A DNA stretch of 64,000 bases from Paraburkholderia hayleyella (GCF_009455685.1 NZ_QPES01000001.1:682001-746000); one strand, 5' to 3'; positions 19,110 through 30,263 are shown, counted from the first letter of the stretch. Translations and numbers: made by a program. Notes: generated by a model from the letters alone, not told the origin.

Positions 19110-20633
19110 TCATGCCAGGAACAGGCGATAGACCGGATTGGCGGTTTCTTCCCAGCACGGGTAGCCCAGCGAGGCGATGAAGCGCTCAAAAGCTTCGTGA
19201 TCGGCGCCAGGCACCTGCATGCCAACGAGAATCGAGCTGTAATCGGCGCCCTGGTTGCGGTAATGGAACAGGCTGATATTCCAGTGAGGCGCCATCGACG
19301 AGAGAAACATCATCAGTGCGCCTGGCCGCTCGGGGAACTCGAAGCGAAACAGGCGTTCGTCGTGCGCCAGCGGCGAGCGGCCACCCACCATATAACGGAT
19401 GTGCTGCTTGGAGAGCTCATCGCCCGTCAGATCGACCGTGGCGAAGTGGTGCGCTTCAAAGGTTTGCGCGATTTGCGCGGATTCGTCGCGGTTTTTGATC
19501 TGCACGCCAACGAACAGATGGGCCGCCTGTGCATCCGCAATGCGGTAGTTGAATTCGGTCACGCTGCGCGTGCCGATCAGTTCGCAAAAACGCCGGAAGC
19601 TGCCACGTTCTTCGGGAATGGTGACGGCGAAGATGGCTTCGCGTGCCTCGCCGACCTCCGCGCGCTCGGCGACGAAGCGCATCCGGTCGAAATTCATGTT
19701 CGCGCCGGAGGTTACCGCGATCAGCGTTTGCTGCTGGATCCTGCTACGCCCGGCATAGAGCTTGGCCCCCGCCACGGCGAGTGCGCCAGCCGGCTCCAGC
19801 ACGCTGCGAGTGTCCTGAAAGACATCCTTGATCGCGGCGCATAGTGCATCGGTATCGACCGTCAGCACTTCATCGAGATAGGCCTGGCACAGGCGGAAGG
19901 TTTCCTCGCCCACGAGCTTGACTGCCGTGCCATCCGAGAACAGGCCGACTTCGGGCAAGGTCACGCGTTGCCCGGCCTTGAGCGATTGCGCCATGGCGCA
20001 GGAATCTTCGGTTTGCACCCCGATCACCTTGATCTCCGGACGCACGGCCTTGACATAAGCGGCTACGCCCGCTGCCAGCCCGCCGCCGCCAATGGGGACG
20101 AAGATTGCATGCACTGGCCCCTGGTGCTGGCGCAGGATTTCCATGGCGACGGTGCCCTGGCCTGCGATGACGTAAGGATCATCGAACGGATGAACGAAGG
20201 TCAGCCCCTCGGCTTCCTGCAATTCGAGGGCATGCGCATAGGCATCGCTGTAGGACTCGCCGTGCTGCACGACTTCGACGGTCGGGCCGCCATGTGCACG
20301 TACTGCGTCGACTTTGAGTTGCGGCGTGGTGACGGGTACGACGATGACTGCCTTGACCCCCAGGCGTGCCGCCGACAGCGCCACGCCCTGGGCGTGATTG
20401 CCCGCCGAGGCGGTAATCACGCCGCGCGCCAGCGCGCTGGCGGGCAAATGCGCCATCTTGTTGTAGGCGCCCCGAACCTTGAACGAGAACACCGGCTGGT
20501 TGTCTTCCCGCTTGAGGAAGATCGGGTTGCCTAGCCGGGCGGACAGATTGTGAGCGGGTTCGAGTTCGGTCTCGCGCGCGACATCGTAGACGCGTGCCGT
20601 GAGAATTTTCTTCAGGTAGTCGTGGGAAGGCAT
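19110..20633 (-). CDS. ilvA: Threonine ammonia-lyase, biosynthetic
   Basis: A 507-residue PLP enzyme converting L-threonine to 2-oxobutanoate, the first step of isoleucine synthesis. The PLP lysine is K52 in PVFSFKVRGAYNK, and the phosphate-binding glycine loop is in PIGGGGLAAGVA. Two ACT-like regulatory domains occupy about residues 330-415 and 420-507 (GSFRRFCELIGTRSVTEFNYR; PERPGALMMFLSSM), so it is the isoleucine-inhibited biosynthetic form, not the short catabolic TdcB type. The ATG at 20633 matches the family start; an open extension to 20738 is low in family character. It heads a leftward unit with the nucleotidase and queF. Confidence 0.95.
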   Translation of the reverse strand: MPSHDYLKKILTARVYDVARETELEPAHNLSARLGNPIFLKREDNQPVFSFKVRGAYNKMAHLPASALARGVITASAGNHAQGVALSAARLGVKAVIVVPVTTPQLKVDAVRAHGGPTVEVVQHGESYSDAYAHALELQEAEGLTFVHPFDDPYVIAGQGTVAMEILRQHQGPVHAIFVPIGGGGLAAGVAAYVKAVRPEIKVIGVQTEDSCAMAQSLKAGQRVTLPEVGLFSDGTAVKLVGEETFRLCQAYLDEVLTVDTDALCAAIKDVFQDTRSVLEPAGALAVAGAKLYAGRSRIQQQTLIAVTSGANMNFDRMRFVAERAEVGEAREAIFAVTIPEERGSFRRFCELIGTRSVTEFNYRIADAQAAHLFVGVQIKNRDESAQIAQTFEAHHFATVDLTGDELSKQHIRYMVGGRSPLAHDERLFRFEFPERPGALMMFLSSMAPHWNISLFHYRNQGADYSSILVGMQVPGADHEAFERFIASLGYPCWEETANPVYRLFLA

Positions 20634-21091
20634 GCGAGGGGGGCGCGGCGCGCCTGGAAGAGACAAGGAAGGCGCCCATGATAGCGCCAAACGAGTGTTA
20701 AACCGCATGCGCCCTGGCGCCTCGGGGACAAGGCGCACCGCTCTGGCGGGCGGCTACGTGGCAGAAGATCCTGCGGTAGAATTCCGGTTTCGATCAAGGA
20801 TCGTCAGATGCGCCGGTCGCTTTGCCCTCTTCCGTTAATGTCTGCTTCGCATGACGCCTGCCCCGCAGCGCGTTGGCTCGCCTGGCAAGCCCGATCGTGT
20901 AGCGCTCACTGAATACCGCGGAATAACCGCGAATCACCGCAAAATAGCCCAAGGCCCAGCGCGGCCGATGTGTTCTGTCCCTCTGCCGCGCGGCCTGACC
21001 AGAAATTTTCAGCATTGCGCTCCACGCGCATCGTCAGCCCGCTCTCTCACGCTGTCTGAGCCGCGTTGCTGACTCACCGAGTTGTCCGCAC
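20634..21091. other. 458-bp intergenic region between divergent ilvA and the DUF3683 gene
   Basis: No supported gene; the short open frames here (up to 73 codons) lack ribosome sites and family character. It must contain the divergent promoters of ilvA and the oxidoreductase. A weak direct repetition of ACCGCG-type units is visible near 20915-20945. I see nothing else. Confidence 0.55.
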
Positions 21092-24000
21092 ATGAACGCA
21101 CCTCAAGTTTTCGACCCGCGCGCGGCTACCGTCGCTGCTGCTGCAATCGCGGCAGACCCTGAGCCTCGCCTGCGTGAAATTCCCTACAACTACACCTCGT
21201 TTTCCGACCGTGAGATCGTCATCCGGCTGCTCGGCGACGACGCCTGGCAGGCGCTGGCCGAGCTGCGTGCCGAACGCCGCACGGGACGCTCGGCCCGGAT
21301 GCTGTACGAAGTGCTGGGCGATATCTGGGTTGTGCGCCGCAATCCTTACCTGCAAGACGACTTGCTCGATAACCCCAAGCGCCGTGGCTTGCTGGTCGAA
21401 GCGCTGAATCACCGTCTCGGCGAGATCGAAAAGCGCCGCCGCGCCGATCTGATCGAGCATGGCGACGAAGCGGGCGTCGGGCGTGCCGCGCGGGTCGAAA
21501 TCCTGGTCGCCGCCGCGCGCCGCGCGGTTGACGCGTTCGCCAGCGAGTTCAGCCAGATGGGTGAGCTGCGCCGCCGCGCCACCAAAACGCTGGGCCGCTG
21601 CACGCAAAAAGACAACATTCGTTTTGACGGCCTCTCGCGCGTGTCGCATGTCACCGATGCGACCGACTGGCGTGTCGAATACCCCTTCGTCGTGTTGACC
21701 CCCGATACCGAAGCCGAGATCGCGGGCCTCGTCAAAGCCTGCTTCGCACTGGGTTTGACGGTGATTCCGCGTGGCGGTGGCACGGGTTACACCGGCGGCG
21801 CGGTGCCGCTCACGCCATTTTCGGCGGTGATCAATACCGAAAAGCTGGAGCAACTGGGCGCTGTCGAGCTGACCCACTTGCCAGGCGTGGCGCGCCAGGT
21901 GGCGACCATTTTTTCCGGTGCGGGGGTGGTCACGCGCCGCGTGACCGAAGCCGCTGAGCAAGCGGGCTACGTCTTCGCGGTTGATCCGACTTCGCTGGAC
22001 GCGTCGTGCATCGGCGGCAATGTAGCGATGAACGCGGGCGGCAAGAAAGCCGTGTTATGGGGCACGGCGCTCGATAACCTCGCGTGGTGGCGCATGGTCG
22101 ATCCAGAAGGCAACTGGCTCGAAGTCACCCGGCTCGAGCACAACCTTGGCAAGATTCACGATATCGAGCTGGCGCGCTTCGAGCTGAAATGGTTCGATGG
22201 CGCTTATGCGCCGGGTGAAAAGCTGTTGCGCAGCGAGGCGCTCGATATCGAGGGGCGGCGTTTTCGCAAGGAAGGGCTGGGCAAGGACGTCACCGACAAG
22301 TTCCTCGCGGGGCTGCCGGGCGTGCAAAAGGAAGGCTGCGATGGCCTGATTACCTCGGCGCGCTGGGTGCTGCACAAGATGCCCGCGCATACGCGCACGG
22401 TTTGCCTCGAATTTTTCGGCCAGGCACGCGAAGCGATTCCGAGCATCGTCGAAATCAAGGATTTTCTGTTCGAAACGTCGAAGCAGGGCGGCGCGATTCT
22501 CGCGGGGCTGGAGCATCTCGACGAACGTTATTTGCGCGCCGTGGGCTATGCGACCAAATCGAAGCGCAATGCGTTTCCGAAGATGGTGCTGATTGGCGAC
22601 ATCGTCGGCGACGATGCCGATGCGGTCGCCATGGCCACCTCGGAAGTCGTGCGCATGGCCAACGGCAAGAGCGGCGAGGGCTTCGTCGCGGTCAGCGCCG
22701 AAGCGCGCAAGCGCTTCTGGCTGGACCGCAGCCGCACGGCAGCCATCGCCAAACACACCAATGCCTTCAAGATCAACGAAGACGTCGTGATCCCGCTCAA
22801 CCGCATGGGCGAGTACACCGATGGCATCGAGCGCATCAATATCGAGCTCTCGATCAAGAACAAGCTGCAACTGGTGGATGCGCTCGCGGCGTTCTTCCGC
22901 GCGGGCAAGCTGCCGCTGGGCAAGAGCGATGACGCCAGTGAAATCCCCAGCGCGGAGCTGCTGGAAGACCGCGTGCAGCAGGCGCTCGATTTGCTCAAAC
23001 AGGTACGCGCGCGCTGGGCGTTCGTGCTTGAGCGGCTCGATATGCCGCTGCGCGAGGCGCAGCACTATATGGTGCAGTTGGGCTACGCGCCGCTGGCGGA
23101 AAAGTTTGCCGACCGGGTGGACATGCAACCGGGTGTCACCGTGTTCCATGTGGCTCAGGACCGTACCGTGCGGGTGTCGTGGAAGCATGAAATTCGTGCT
23201 GAGTTGCGGCAAATTTTCAATGGCGGCGAATTCAAGCCGATCCTTGACGAGGCTCAGGCGATCCACAAGCAGGTGCTGCGTGGCCGTGTTTTTGTCGCGC
23301 TGCACATGCACGCGGGCGATGGCAACGTGCATACCAACTTGCCGGTCAATTCCGATAATTACGAGATGCTGCAAGACGCCCACCAGGCCGTGGCGCGCAT
23401 CATGAAGCTGGCACGCTCGCTCGATGGGGTGATCTCCGGCGAACATGGCATCGGCATCACCAAGCTCGAATTCCTGACCGATGCCGAAATCGGCGAATTC
23501 CGGGCGTACAAGCAGCGTGTCGATCCTCATGGGCGTTTCAACGCGGGCAAGTTGCTGGCGGGCGCTGACCTGCGCAATGCGTACACGCCGAGCTTTGGGC
23601 TGATGGGCTATGAATCGCTGATCATGCAGCAGTCGGATATCGGTGCGATTGCCGATTCCATCAAAGACTGCCTGCGCTGCGGCAAATGCAAACCGGTCTG
23701 CGCGACCCACGTGCCACGCGCGAACCTGCTGTACAGCCCGCGCAACAAGATTCTGGCGACGTCGCTGCTGGTCGAAGCGTTTTTGTACGAAGAGCAGACG
23801 CGCCGGGGCGTGTCGCTCAAGCACTGGGACGAGTTCAACGATGTCGCCGATCACTGCACGGTGTGCCACAAATGTTTGACGCCGTGTCCGGTGAAGATCG
23901 ATTTTGGTGACGTGACGATGAACATGCGCAACCTGCTGCGCAAGATGGGCAAAAAGAAGTTCAACGCGGGCAATGCGGCGGGCATGTTCTTTCTCAATGC

Positions 24001-25147
24001 AACCAGTCCGCAAACCATCAATATCGCGCGTGCCGCGATGATGGGCGTGGGCTACAAGGCGCAGCGCCTCGGCAACGACCTGCTGAAGCGCTTCACGAAG
24101 AAGCAGACCGCGCACCCGCCCGCCACGACAGGCAAACCACCGGTGGTGGAGCAGGTCATTCACTTCATGAACAAGAAGATGCCCGGCAATTTGCCGAAAA
24201 AAACCGCGCGTGCGCTGCTCGATATCGAAGACAACAAAATCGTGCCGATCATCCGTAACCCGCAAACGACGCATGCGGATTCCGAAGCGGTGTTTTATTT
24301 CCCGGGTTGCGGCTCGGAGCGGTTGTTCTCCCAGGTGGGGCTGGCGACGCAGGCCATGCTCTGGGAAGCGGGCGTGCAAACGGTGCTGCCGCCGGGCTAT
24401 CTGTGCTGTGGCTATCCGCAACGCGGTTCGGGCCAGTACGATAAAGCCGAGAAGATCGTGACGGACAACCGGGTGCTGTTTCACCGCGTAGCCAATACGC
24501 TGAATTACCTCGATATCAAGACGGTGGTGGTGTCGTGCGGCACTTGCTACGACCAGCTCGCGGGCTATGAATTCGACAAGATTTTCCCCGGCTGCCGGAT
24601 TATCGACATTCACGAGTTTTTGCTGGAAAAAGGCATTCGCCTCGAGGGCGTGAGCGGCATGCGTTACATGTATCACGACCCTTGCCACACGCCGATCAAG
24701 ACGATGGACCCGGTGACACTGGTGAACCAGTTGATGGGTGCGGAAGAACACGACGGCTACCGGATTGCCAAAAACGATCGTTGTTGCGGCGAGTCCGGCA
24801 CGCTGGCGGTGACGCGGCCGGATATTTCGACTCAGGTGCGGTTCCGCAAGGAAGAGGAAATCCGCAAGGGTGCGGCAAAACTACGCAGTATTCCCGTGGT
24901 GGCGCAGACCGGCGCCTCTATCGCTACTGCACCGGCTGCGGCACTCGCGCCTGGCGCTGAACCTGGCGTCAAGATCCTGACGAGTTGTCCGTCTTGCCTG
25001 CAGGGGCTCTCGCGCTACAACGAAGACGCGAATACCAAGGCGGACTACATCGTGGTCGAAATGGCACGTCATGTGCTGGGCGAGGACTGGATGGCCGATT
25101 ATGTCCGGCGGGCGAATAATGGCGGAATCGAGCGCGTGCTGGTCTAA
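21092..25147 (+). CDS. DUF3683 FAD-linked oxidase / Fe-S heterodisulfide-reductase-like fusion
   Basis: A 1351-residue fusion. The N-terminal DUF3683 region covers about residues 1-190. The FAD-binding (PCMH/VAO) domain is at about 205-340 with [16 protein letters not shown]. The FAD-oxidase C-terminal part runs to about 850, with [15 protein letters not shown] and [14 protein letters not shown] ferredoxin-like 4Fe-4S module has [11 protein letters not shown] and [12 protein letters not shown] (about 870-935). Two CCG domains follow ([10 protein letters not shown] with [19 protein letters not shown] with RCCGESGTL). This is GlcD plus GlcF in one chain, so it probably oxidises a 2-hydroxy acid such as D-lactate and passes electrons to the quinone pool. 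The substrate is inference. It heads a rightward series of genes. Confidence 0.9.
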   Translation: MNAPQVFDPRAATVAAAAIAADPEPRLREIPYNYTSFSDREIVIRLLGDDAWQALAELRAERRTGRSARMLYEVLGDIWVVRRNPYLQDDLLDNPKRRGLLVEALNHRLGEIEKRRRADLIEHGDEAGVGRAARVEILVAAARRAVDAFASEFSQMGELRRRATKTLGRCTQKDNIRFDGLSRVSHVTDATDWRVEYPFVVLTPDTEAEIAGLVKACFALGLTVIPRGGGTGYTGGAVPLTPFSAVINTEKLEQLGAVELTHLPGVARQVATIFSGAGVVTRRVTEAAEQAGYVFAVDPTSLDASCIGGNVAMNAGGKKAVLWGTALDNLAWWRMVDPEGNWLEVTRLEHNLGKIHDIELARFELKWFDGAYAPGEKLLRSEALDIEGRRFRKEGLGKDVTDKFLAGLPGVQKEGCDGLITSARWVLHKMPAHTRTVCLEFFGQAREAIPSIVEIKDFLFETSKQGGAILAGLEHLDERYLRAVGYATKSKRNAFPKMVLIGDIVGDDADAVAMATSEVVRMANGKSGEGFVAVSAEARKRFWLDRSRTAAIAKHTNAFKINEDVVIPLNRMGEYTDGIERINIELSIKNKLQLVDALAAFFRAGKLPLGKSDDASEIPSAELLEDRVQQALDLLKQVRARWAFVLERLDMPLREAQHYMVQLGYAPLAEKFADRVDMQPGVTVFHVAQDRTVRVSWKHEIRAELRQIFNGGEFKPILDEAQAIHKQVLRGRVFVALHMHAGDGNVHTNLPVNSDNYEMLQDAHQAVARIMKLARSLDGVISGEHGIGITKLEFLTDAEIGEFRAYKQRVDPHGRFNAGKLLAGADLRNAYTPSFGLMGYESLIMQQSDIGAIADSIKDCLRCGKCKPVCATHVPRANLLYSPRNKILATSLLVEAFLYEEQTRRGVSLKHWDEFNDVADHCTVCHKCLTPCPVKIDFGDVTMNMRNLLRKMGKKKFNAGNAAGMFFLNATSPQTINIARAAMMGVGYKAQRLGNDLLKRFTKKQTAHPPATTGKPPVVEQVIHFMNKKMPGNLPKKTARALLDIEDNKIVPIIRNPQTTHADSEAVFYFPGCGSERLFSQVGLATQAMLWEAGVQTVLPPGYLCCGYPQRGSGQYDKAEKIVTDNRVLFHRVANTLNYLDIKTVVVSCGTCYDQLAGYEFDKIFPGCRIIDIHEFLLEKGIRLEGVSGMRYMYHDPCHTPIKTMDPVTLVNQLMGAEEHDGYRIAKNDRCCGESGTLAVTRPDISTQVRFRKEEEIRKGAAKLRSIPVVAQTGASIATAPAAALAPGAEPGVKILTSCPSCLQGLSRYNEDANTKADYIVVEMARHVLGEDWMADYVRRANNGGIERVLV

Positions 25148-25187
25148 TGGCGCGATATACGTTTGACGTTTGCGTCTGGGGATAACG

Positions 25188-25616
25188 ATGGATTGTGTAC
25201 TGTGCCGTGAAGACGGTGGCGAGGTGCTGTGGCAGGACGAGACACTGCGCGTTGTGCTGGCTGGCGAGCCCGAGTATCCGGGTTTGTGCCGCGTGATCTG
25301 GAGCGCTCATGTGGCTGAGTTCTCCGAGATGGCGGCCACTGACCGCGAGCGTGTGATGCGCGTGGTGGTCGCGGTCGAATGTGCGATGCGGCGTATTTTG
25401 CAGCCCCTCAAGGTGAACCTGGCCAGCCTTGGCAATCAGGTGCCGCATGTGCACTGGCACGTGATCCCACGTTATTCCAACGATGCTCATTTTCCGTTGC
25501 CCATCTGGGCGCCGCGCCAGCGCACGGTTTCGGAAGTCTTGCTGGCATCGCGCCGCGCCCAGGCCACGCTCCTGCGTGACGCGGTGCGCCACGAAGTCGA
25601 ACAAGCCCTTGCCTGA
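25188..25616 (+). CDS. HIT-family (histidine triad) hydrolase
   Basis: A 142-residue histidine-triad protein. The active-site motif is HVHWHVIPRY (H-x-H-x-H), and the N-terminus MDCVLCREDGG has the CxxC-like pair often seen in these proteins. Such enzymes hydrolyse nucleotide phosphoramidates or dinucleoside polyphosphates; the substrate is unknown. The ATG at 25188 begins the family sequence, and an upstream in-frame start at 25170 adds only six residues. It lies 40 bp after the oxidoreductase and is nearly joined to the DUF971 gene. Confidence 0.88.
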   Translation: MDCVLCREDGGEVLWQDETLRVVLAGEPEYPGLCRVIWSAHVAEFSEMAATDRERVMRVVVAVECAMRRILQPLKVNLASLGNQVPHVHWHVIPRYSNDAHFPLPIWAPRQRTVSEVLLASRRAQATLLRDAVRHEVEQALA

Positions 25617-25623
25617 GGTGATG

Positions 25624-26037
25624 ATGAGCGGACTGACTCCCGATACCCCCGTGCCGACAGGCGTGATTGTCCATGCGAAGTCGCGTGTGCTTGAGTTGCA
25701 ATATCTCAATGACGTGACATTTCGCGTTCCGTTCGAGTTGCTCCGGGTTTATTCGCCCTCGGCGGAGGTGCGTGGCCATGGCCCGGGGCAGGAGGTGCTG
25801 CAAACGGGCAAGCGCGACGTCACGATTACCGCTATTGAGGGCGTAGGCAATTACGCGTTGCAGCCTTTTTTCTCGGATGGCCATTCCACGGGTTTGTATT
25901 CGTGGGATTTGCTCTACGATCTGGCGAGCCGCCAGGAGCAGCACTGGCGTGATTATCTGGCCCGCCTGGACGCAGCAGGCATCGAGCGTGATGCACCGAT
26001 GGCCGCCGCGCGCCCCGCCTCCGGGCATTGTCACTAA
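25624..26037 (+). CDS. DUF971 (gamma-butyrobetaine hydroxylase-like N-terminal domain) protein
   Basis: A 137-residue single-domain DUF971 protein. Its core is [20 protein letters not shown] and [15 protein letters not shown], followed by [26 protein letters not shown], here read in two parts: [15 protein letters not shown] and YSWDLLYDL. The last is the hallmark of the domain. The C-terminal GHCH could bind a metal. Of two adjacent ATGs, the second (25624) has the better spacing from GAGG. The domain is found with Fe-S and scaffold proteins, but its function here is not established. The conserved setting just before ubiE suggests cotranscription. Confidence 0.85.
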   Translation: MSGLTPDTPVPTGVIVHAKSRVLELQYLNDVTFRVPFELLRVYSPSAEVRGHGPGQEVLQTGKRDVTITAIEGVGNYALQPFFSDGHSTGLYSWDLLYDLASRQEQHWRDYLARLDAAGIERDAPMAAARPASGHCH

Positions 26038-26129
26038 ACCTGGCACATCCTGACAGGCTGATACGATTCGGCCTGAAAGCCGCCACCCATGCGGCGTATC
26101 TCCCCGAACTCGCTAAAGGATTCAGCGCG

Positions 26130-26861
26130 ATGAGTAAAACCCACTTCGGTTTCCAGACCGTTGACGAGCAGGAAAAAGCGAAGAAAGTCGCGGACGTGTT
26201 TCATTCTGTCGCCTCCAACTACGACCTGATGAATGACCTGATGTCGGGCGGGCTGCACCGGGCGTGGAAGGCGTTCACGATTGCACAGGCGAATGTGCGG
26301 CCCGGCTTCAGGGTGCTCGATATCGCGGGCGGCACGGGCGACCTGTCGAAAGCCTTTGCTCGCAAGGCGGGGCCGACTGGCGAGGTCTGGCTCACCGACA
26401 TCAATGAATCCATGCTGCGTGTTGGCCGCGACCGCCTGCTCGATAAAGGCATCGTCACGCCGGCGTTGCTGTGCGACGCGGAACAAATCCCTTTTCCGGA
26501 CAATTACTTCGACGTGGTGACGGTGGCGTTTGGCTTGCGCAACATGACCCACAAGGAAGCTGCGCTGGCGGAAATGCGGCGCGTACTCAAGCCTGCCGGA
26601 CGCCTGCTGGTGCTCGAATTTTCGAAAGTATGGCAGCCGCTTAAAAAGGCTTACGACGTGTATTCGTTCAAGGTTTTGCCGTGGCTTGGCGACCGCTTTG
26701 CCAAGGATGCTGAAAGCTATCGTTATCTGGCGGAATCTATCCGGATGCATCCAGATCAGGACACCCTGAAAAAAATGATGGAGACGGCCGGGCTCGATGC
26801 TGTCAAATATTACAATTTGTCAGCAGGTGTGGTAGCGTTGCACGTCGGGACCAAATACTAG
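26130..26861 (+). CDS. ubiE: Ubiquinone/menaquinone C-methyltransferase
   Basis: A 243-residue SAM-dependent methyltransferase of the UbiE/COQ5 family, which C-methylates the benzoquinol ring in ubiquinone synthesis. Family signatures are [20 protein letters not shown], the SAM motif [36 protein letters not shown] and the late [14 protein letters not shown]. The ATG at 26130 begins the conserved N-terminus. It lies upstream of a Tim44-like gene, ubiJ and ubiB, forming a ubiquinone cluster typical of Burkholderiales. Confidence 0.97.
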   Translation: MSKTHFGFQTVDEQEKAKKVADVFHSVASNYDLMNDLMSGGLHRAWKAFTIAQANVRPGFRVLDIAGGTGDLSKAFARKAGPTGEVWLTDINESMLRVGRDRLLDKGIVTPALLCDAEQIPFPDNYFDVVTVAFGLRNMTHKEAALAEMRRVLKPAGRLLVLEFSKVWQPLKKAYDVYSFKVLPWLGDRFAKDAESYRYLAESIRMHPDQDTLKKMMETAGLDAVKYYNLSAGVVALHVGTKY

Positions 26862-26899
26862 CGTTCCCGCTTCATCGTTGCTTATGAGGAAAACTTAAA

Positions 26900-27916
26900 A
26901 TGTCTGATTCGCGTGCGTTATCTTCTACAAAAAGACGGGGTTCGTGGGCTAGAAGAATTGGACTGGTTGCGATGGTGGGTCTGATTACCATGGGTACGCT
27001 GGCTTCGCTGGACGCTGAAGCAAGGCGCATGGGCGGCAGTCGCAGCATGGGACGGCAGTCCACCATGCAGCGCCAGTCGCCACCGCCCGCCCAGCCTTCG
27101 CAATCCCAGTCGGCACAGTCCGCCCAGGCGCAACGCGCCCAGACGGCACCGGGTGCGGCCGCTGCCGCGCCTAACCGCTCCCGCTGGCTTGGGCCGATCG
27201 CCGGTCTGGCGGCGGGCCTCGGCATCGCGGCCTTGCTCTCGCATTTTGGTCTCGGCGAAGCCTTCGCGGGCGCGATGGCCAATTTCATCGTGATTGCACT
27301 GCTTGCGATGGTGGGTATCTGGCTTATCCGTAAATTCATGAATCGCAAGCGTCAGACAAACACGCCGGCTTATGCGGGCTCGGGTTCCGGTTCCGGTTCC
27401 CTGTTCAATACCGGTGCAGGTTCAGGCGGCACGGGTTACAACCAGGCGTTACGCGATACGGCGTCGTCCGATTCATATTTCGGTGGCTCGCAAGGCAATG
27501 TGCCGGCAATGCAGGAAACCGATGCCGGCCCGTCGGTTCCGGCGGGTTTCGATACCGAAGCGTTTGTGCGCAATGCGAAGGTTTATTTCGTTCGTCTGCA
27601 GGCGGCGTGGGATGCCGGCAACATGGACGATATCCGCGAATTCACAACGCCCGAGATGTTTGCTGAAGTGAAAGTCGATCTTGATTCACGTGGCGCGCAG
27701 CCGAACCAGACCGATGTCGTGCAGCTCAATGCCGACCTGCTGGGCGTTGAAGATCGTGGCAGCGAGTACTTTGCCAGCGTGCGCTTTTCGGGCCTGATCC
27801 GTGAATCCGCCCATGCTGCGGCAGAGCCTTTCACCGAGATCTGGAACCTGTCGAAATCGACCCGTCCTGGCGAAGGTTGGCTGCTTGCGGGCATTCAGCA
27901 AGTTACCACCCACTAG
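26900..27916 (+). CDS. Tim44-like domain membrane protein
   Basis: A 338-residue protein. The N-terminal helix RRIGLVAMVGLITMGTLA anchors or exports it. A Gln/Ser/Ala/Pro-rich low-complexity stretch follows (about residues 45-90). A hydrophobic pair comes next (about 95-145, GPIAGLAAGLGIAALLSHFGLG and NFIVIALLAMVGIWLIRKF, here quoted as GPIAGLAAGLGIAALL and FIVIALLAMVGIWLI), then a Gly/Ser linker. The C-terminal Tim44-like domain is at about 210-338 (FVRNAKVYFVRLQAAWDAGN, DDIREFTTPEMFAEV). Bacterial Tim44-like proteins lack an established role. It sits between ubiE and ubiJ, followed by a strong terminator hairpin. Confidence 0.87.
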   Translation: MSDSRALSSTKRRGSWARRIGLVAMVGLITMGTLASLDAEARRMGGSRSMGRQSTMQRQSPPPAQPSQSQSAQSAQAQRAQTAPGAAAAAPNRSRWLGPIAGLAAGLGIAALLSHFGLGEAFAGAMANFIVIALLAMVGIWLIRKFMNRKRQTNTPAYAGSGSGSGSLFNTGAGSGGTGYNQALRDTASSDSYFGGSQGNVPAMQETDAGPSVPAGFDTEAFVRNAKVYFVRLQAAWDAGNMDDIREFTTPEMFAEVKVDLDSRGAQPNQTDVVQLNADLLGVEDRGSEYFASVRFSGLIRESAHAAAEPFTEIWNLSKSTRPGEGWLLAGIQQVTTH

Positions 27917-27980
27917 GCATCTGTTTTGTATATAAGCCGTTGGGTGTAGCGGAACTGACACTAAACGGACGTTACAATAG

Positions 27981-28015
27981 AAACCCGCGCGGGCATTTGT
28001 TCGCGCGGGTTTTTT
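27981..28015 (+). terminator. Intrinsic terminator / attenuator just before ubiJ
   Basis: An 11-bp stem AAACCCGCGCG / CGCGCGGGTTT with a 10-base loop and a run of six T. It lies 65 bases after the Tim44-like gene and ends only 12 bases before the ubiJ start codon, so it can end the upstream transcript or act as an attenuator of ubiJ-ubiB. Confidence 0.8.
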
Positions 28016-28026
28016 CATGCCATCTC

Positions 28027-28671
28027 ATGACCCTCGCCGCCAAACCCTTTGCCGCTGTTGTCAATCATCTGCTCGCCCGTGAATCATGGGCCCGTGAGCG
28101 TCTTGCGCCCTATGCGGGCAAGACTGCCCGGCTAGTCGGCGGCCGTATCGAACTGTTTTTGCTGGTGCAGCCGCAAGGCTATCTGAGCACGGTCACGCAA
28201 GACGAGGCGCAGCAAGTGGACGTCACGATCGCGTTGCCGGCTGAGGCGCTGCCGGTGCTGCTCCAGGGCGGCCAGGCGGCGGCCATGAAGCATGTGAAGA
28301 TCGAAGGCGATGCGGAGTTCGCCACGGTGATCGCTCATCTGGCTGAGCATTTGCGCTGGGAGCCGGAAGAAGATCTGGCCCGTGTGCTGGGTGATGGGCC
28401 CGCATGGCGCATCGCCACGCTGGCGCGTTCGGTTGACCGGCGTGCGCGTCAGGCCGGGCGCAACCTGCTTGAAACCGTCACCGAATATCTGCTTGAAGAA
28501 AATCCGCAACTCGTGGGCCGTGCCGCGCTCGATACCTTTAATGCCGAGCTCGCGCAGGTTCGTGACACACTCTCGCGCGCCGACAAACGCATCGAACGTC
28601 TGGAGCGGGTGCTGGAAGCCCGCCAGGCCTCTGCGTCACACCCTTCCGCCGCATTGCGCCGCACCCGCTAG
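28027..28671 (+). CDS. ubiJ: Ubiquinone biosynthesis accessory factor UbiJ (SCP2 domain)
   Basis: A 214-residue protein with an SCP2-like lipid-binding domain in the N-terminal half ([57 protein letters not shown]) and a C-terminal helical/coiled-coil tail (EVRDTL-like repeats with [11 protein letters not shown]). UbiJ is an accessory factor of the soluble Ubi complex that holds quinone intermediates. The start at 28027 is the family start but has no visible ribosome site and lies 12 bases after a terminator T run. It is followed 14 bp later by ubiB, the usual partner. Confidence 0.88.
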   Translation: MTLAAKPFAAVVNHLLARESWARERLAPYAGKTARLVGGRIELFLLVQPQGYLSTVTQDEAQQVDVTIALPAEALPVLLQGGQAAAMKHVKIEGDAEFATVIAHLAEHLRWEPEEDLARVLGDGPAWRIATLARSVDRRARQAGRNLLETVTEYLLEENPQLVGRAALDTFNAELAQVRDTLSRADKRIERLERVLEARQASASHPSAALRRTR

Positions 28672-28685
28672 TCCCTGGGCTCCCC

Positions 28686-30263
28686 ATGCGTTTTCTGCGT
28701 TTTTTCAAGATTTTTTTCACGGTAATCCGCTTCGGTCTCGACGAGATGATGCTGGAGCGGGTCAATGACCGCCGTGTCCGGCTGCTGGCGCGTCTCACCA
28801 CGCTTGGACGCAAGTTCGAGCAGCCGCCGGGGGTGCGCTTGCGTCTGGCGCTCGAAAGCCTGGGGCCGATCTTCGTCAAGTTCGGCCAGGTTTTGTCCAC
28901 GCGGCGTGATTTGCTGCCGGTCGATATTGCTGACGAACTCGCCAAGCTGCAAGACCAGGTGCCGCCGTTCGATTCGGATTTGGCCATCAGCATCATCGAG
29001 AAAGCGCTTGGCGCGCCCGTGTCTGCGATCTTCGACGATTTCGAACGGATGCCGGTGGCCAGTGCTTCGATTGCCCAAGTGCATTTCGCCCGGCTCAAAT
29101 CGGGTTCGCACGCGGGTAAACCGGTCGCTATCAAGGTGCTGCGGCCCAACATGTTGCCGGTCATTGATTCCGATCTGGCGCTGCTGAACGATATCGCGGT
29201 GTGGGCCGAGCGTTTGTGGGCCGATGGCAAGCGGCTCAAGCCGCGCGAGGTGGTCGCCGAGTTCGACAAATACTTGCACGACGAACTCGACCTCACGCGC
29301 GAGGCGGCGAATGCCAGCCAGTTACGGCGCAATTTTGCCGGGTTGGACCTGTTGCTGGTGCCGGAAATGTACTGGGAGTTTTGCACGCCCAACGTGCTGG
29401 TGATGGAGCGGATGGTCGGTGTGCCGATCAGCCAGGTGGCCATGTTGCGGGCGGCGGGCGTGGATATTCCGAAGCTGGCGCGCGAAGGCGTGGAGATATT
29501 TTTCACCCAGGTGTTTCGTGATGGGTTTTTCCATGCGGACATGCATCCGGGCAACATTCAGGTCAGCCTCGATCCAGCGCATTTTGGCCGCTATATCGCC
29601 CTGGATTTCGGCATCGTCGGCGCGCTGTCCGATTTCGACAAAAATTATCTGGCGCAAAATTTTCTGGCTTTTTTCAAACGCGATTACCACCGTGTTGCCA
29701 CTTTGCATCTCGAGTCGGGCTGGGTGCCGCCGAACACGCGTGTCGAAGAGCTCGAAAGCGCGATTCGGGCGGTATGCGAGCCTTATTTCGATCGCGCGCT
29801 CAAGGACATCTCGCTGGGGCAAGTGCTGATGCGGTTGTTTTCGACGTCACGCCGCTTCAATGTCGAAATTCAACCGCAACTCGTTCTGCTGCAAAAAACC
29901 ATGCTGAACGTCGAAGGGCTGGGCCGCTCGCTGGATCCCGAACTTGATCTGTGGAAAACGGCCAAGCCTTATCTGGAACGCTGGATGACTGAACAGGTCG
30001 GGTTGCGTGGCTGGTACGAGCGGCTCAGGATCGAAGCGCCGCAGTGGAGCAAAACCTTGCCGCAACTGCCGCGCCTGATTCACCAGATGTTGTCGGAGCA
30101 TCACGAAGTCCAGCGCGGCGCTAACGACGAGACCATGCGTCAGATCCTGCGCCAGCAACGGCGCACTAACCGGCTGCTGGTCGGTGTGCTGGCGTTCGGG
30201 GTTGCCGTGGGCGCGGGGGCGGTCATTGCCCATACGTGGCTGGCGTTTGCGCATGTGGGTTGA
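28686..30263 (+). CDS. ubiB: Ubiquinone biosynthesis regulatory protein kinase UbiB
   Basis: A 525-residue atypical kinase/ATPase of the UbiB/COQ8/ADCK family, needed for ubiquinone synthesis at the inner membrane. The KxGQ motif is in [19 protein letters not shown] and the ATP-loop region is [12 protein letters not shown]. The catalytic region is [13 protein letters not shown] and the metal-binding DFG-like sequence is ALDFGIVG. The C-terminal hydrophobic stretch [19 protein letters not shown] provides the membrane anchor. Length is normal. It follows ubiJ by 14 bp and is followed by a small methyltransferase gene. Confidence 0.97.
   Translation: MRFLRFFKIFFTVIRFGLDEMMLERVNDRRVRLLARLTTLGRKFEQPPGVRLRLALESLGPIFVKFGQVLSTRRDLLPVDIADELAKLQDQVPPFDSDLAISIIEKALGAPVSAIFDDFERMPVASASIAQVHFARLKSGSHAGKPVAIKVLRPNMLPVIDSDLALLNDIAVWAERLWADGKRLKPREVVAEFDKYLHDELDLTREAANASQLRRNFAGLDLLLVPEMYWEFCTPNVLVMERMVGVPISQVAMLRAAGVDIPKLAREGVEIFFTQVFRDGFFHADMHPGNIQVSLDPAHFGRYIALDFGIVGALSDFDKNYLAQNFLAFFKRDYHRVATLHLESGWVPPNTRVEELESAIRAVCEPYFDRALKDISLGQVLMRLFSTSRRFNVEIQPQLVLLQKTMLNVEGLGRSLDPELDLWKTAKPYLERWMTEQVGLRGWYERLRIEAPQWSKTLPQLPRLIHQMLSEHHEVQRGANDETMRQILRQQRRTNRLLVGVLAFGVAVGAGAVIAHTWLAFAHVG

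Noticed and set aside
20634..21091. A small gene or RNA in the ilvA upstream gap
   Set aside because: Short frames lack ribosome sites and no tRNA-like or riboswitch-like folding pattern was evident by eye.
22055..24751. An 898-codon open frame on the minus strand
   Set aside because: Shadow of the GC-rich DUF3683 gene; the sense strand has clear FAD and Fe-S motifs and the antisense peptide has none.
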